Assembly: GCA_023473785.1 (NCBI GenBank) | Contig: JAMCYD010000038.1 | Location: 1 to 9,362 of the forward strand | Direction of reading: 5' to 3' | Length of the DNA: 9,362 nt | Origin: Patescibacteria group bacterium | Lineage (GTDB): Bacteria; Patescibacteriota; Microgenomatia; Levybacterales; UBA12049 | Shown here: positions 7,500-9,362 of the stretch, in pieces | Numbering within the stretch: position 1 is the stretch's first letter | How the letters are laid out: each line of letters starts with the position of its first letter | Program-made: the position numbers and the translations under genes | The notes under the pieces: generated by a model | The model's database searches: none | The model's input: the letters and a program-made list of their open reading frames with translations, nothing else | Told to the model about the DNA's origin: nothing

Positions 7500-9362
<1,863 letters not shown>

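Overview
The window is AT-rich and gene-dense. It looks like part of a Candidate Phyla Radiation (Patescibacteria) chromosome, most likely of the Microgenomates type. This is an inference from three things: a very large secreted repeat protein with a cytoplasmic helix-turn-helix head, tightly overlapping genes, and an F-type ATPase locus with divergent subunits. TGA is used as a real stop (ends of the b and delta genes), so the TGA-reading code of Gracilibacteria does not apply.

Layout. (1) Positions 1-2623, minus strand: the first 874 codons of a giant membrane-anchored surface protein that runs off the left edge. It has a MerR/BldC-like DNA-binding head, one transmembrane helix, and a long Gly/Thr/Ser/Asn-rich tail-fibre-like repeat region. 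(2) Positions 2624-2976: a divergent regulatory region. It holds seven copies of an 11-bp motif (TGTCYARGTTT), most of them exactly 10 bp apart, two perfect inverted repeats, an AT-rich promoter zone, and a possible six-codon leader ORF. (3) Positions 2977-3936, plus strand: a Fic-fold protein with a C-terminal winged helix that lacks both the catalytic His and the inhibitory Glu. (4) Positions 3952-3980: a good promoter whose predicted start site falls on the ATG of the next gene. (5) Position 3987 to the right edge: an F1Fo-like ATPase operon in the order c-like, b, delta, alpha, gamma, beta, with beta cut by the window end.

The F1 part looks catalytically sound: alpha and beta keep P-loops, the catalytic Glu of beta and the arginine finger of alpha. 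The membrane part is odd. No a-subunit gene (atpB) sits in its usual place. The c-like protein has a signal peptide, an extra ~150-residue extracytoplasmic domain resembling domains of tail-fibre/surface proteins, and a helical hairpin with the cytoplasmic Arg-Asn-Pro loop but no acidic residue where the ion-binding Asp/Glu should be. Alpha lacks the N-terminal helix that normally binds delta, and b is unusually long. The cluster may therefore encode an F1-type motor coupled to something other than ordinary proton flow, perhaps an extracytoplasmic structure. That functional reading is inference; the sequence features behind it are directly visible.
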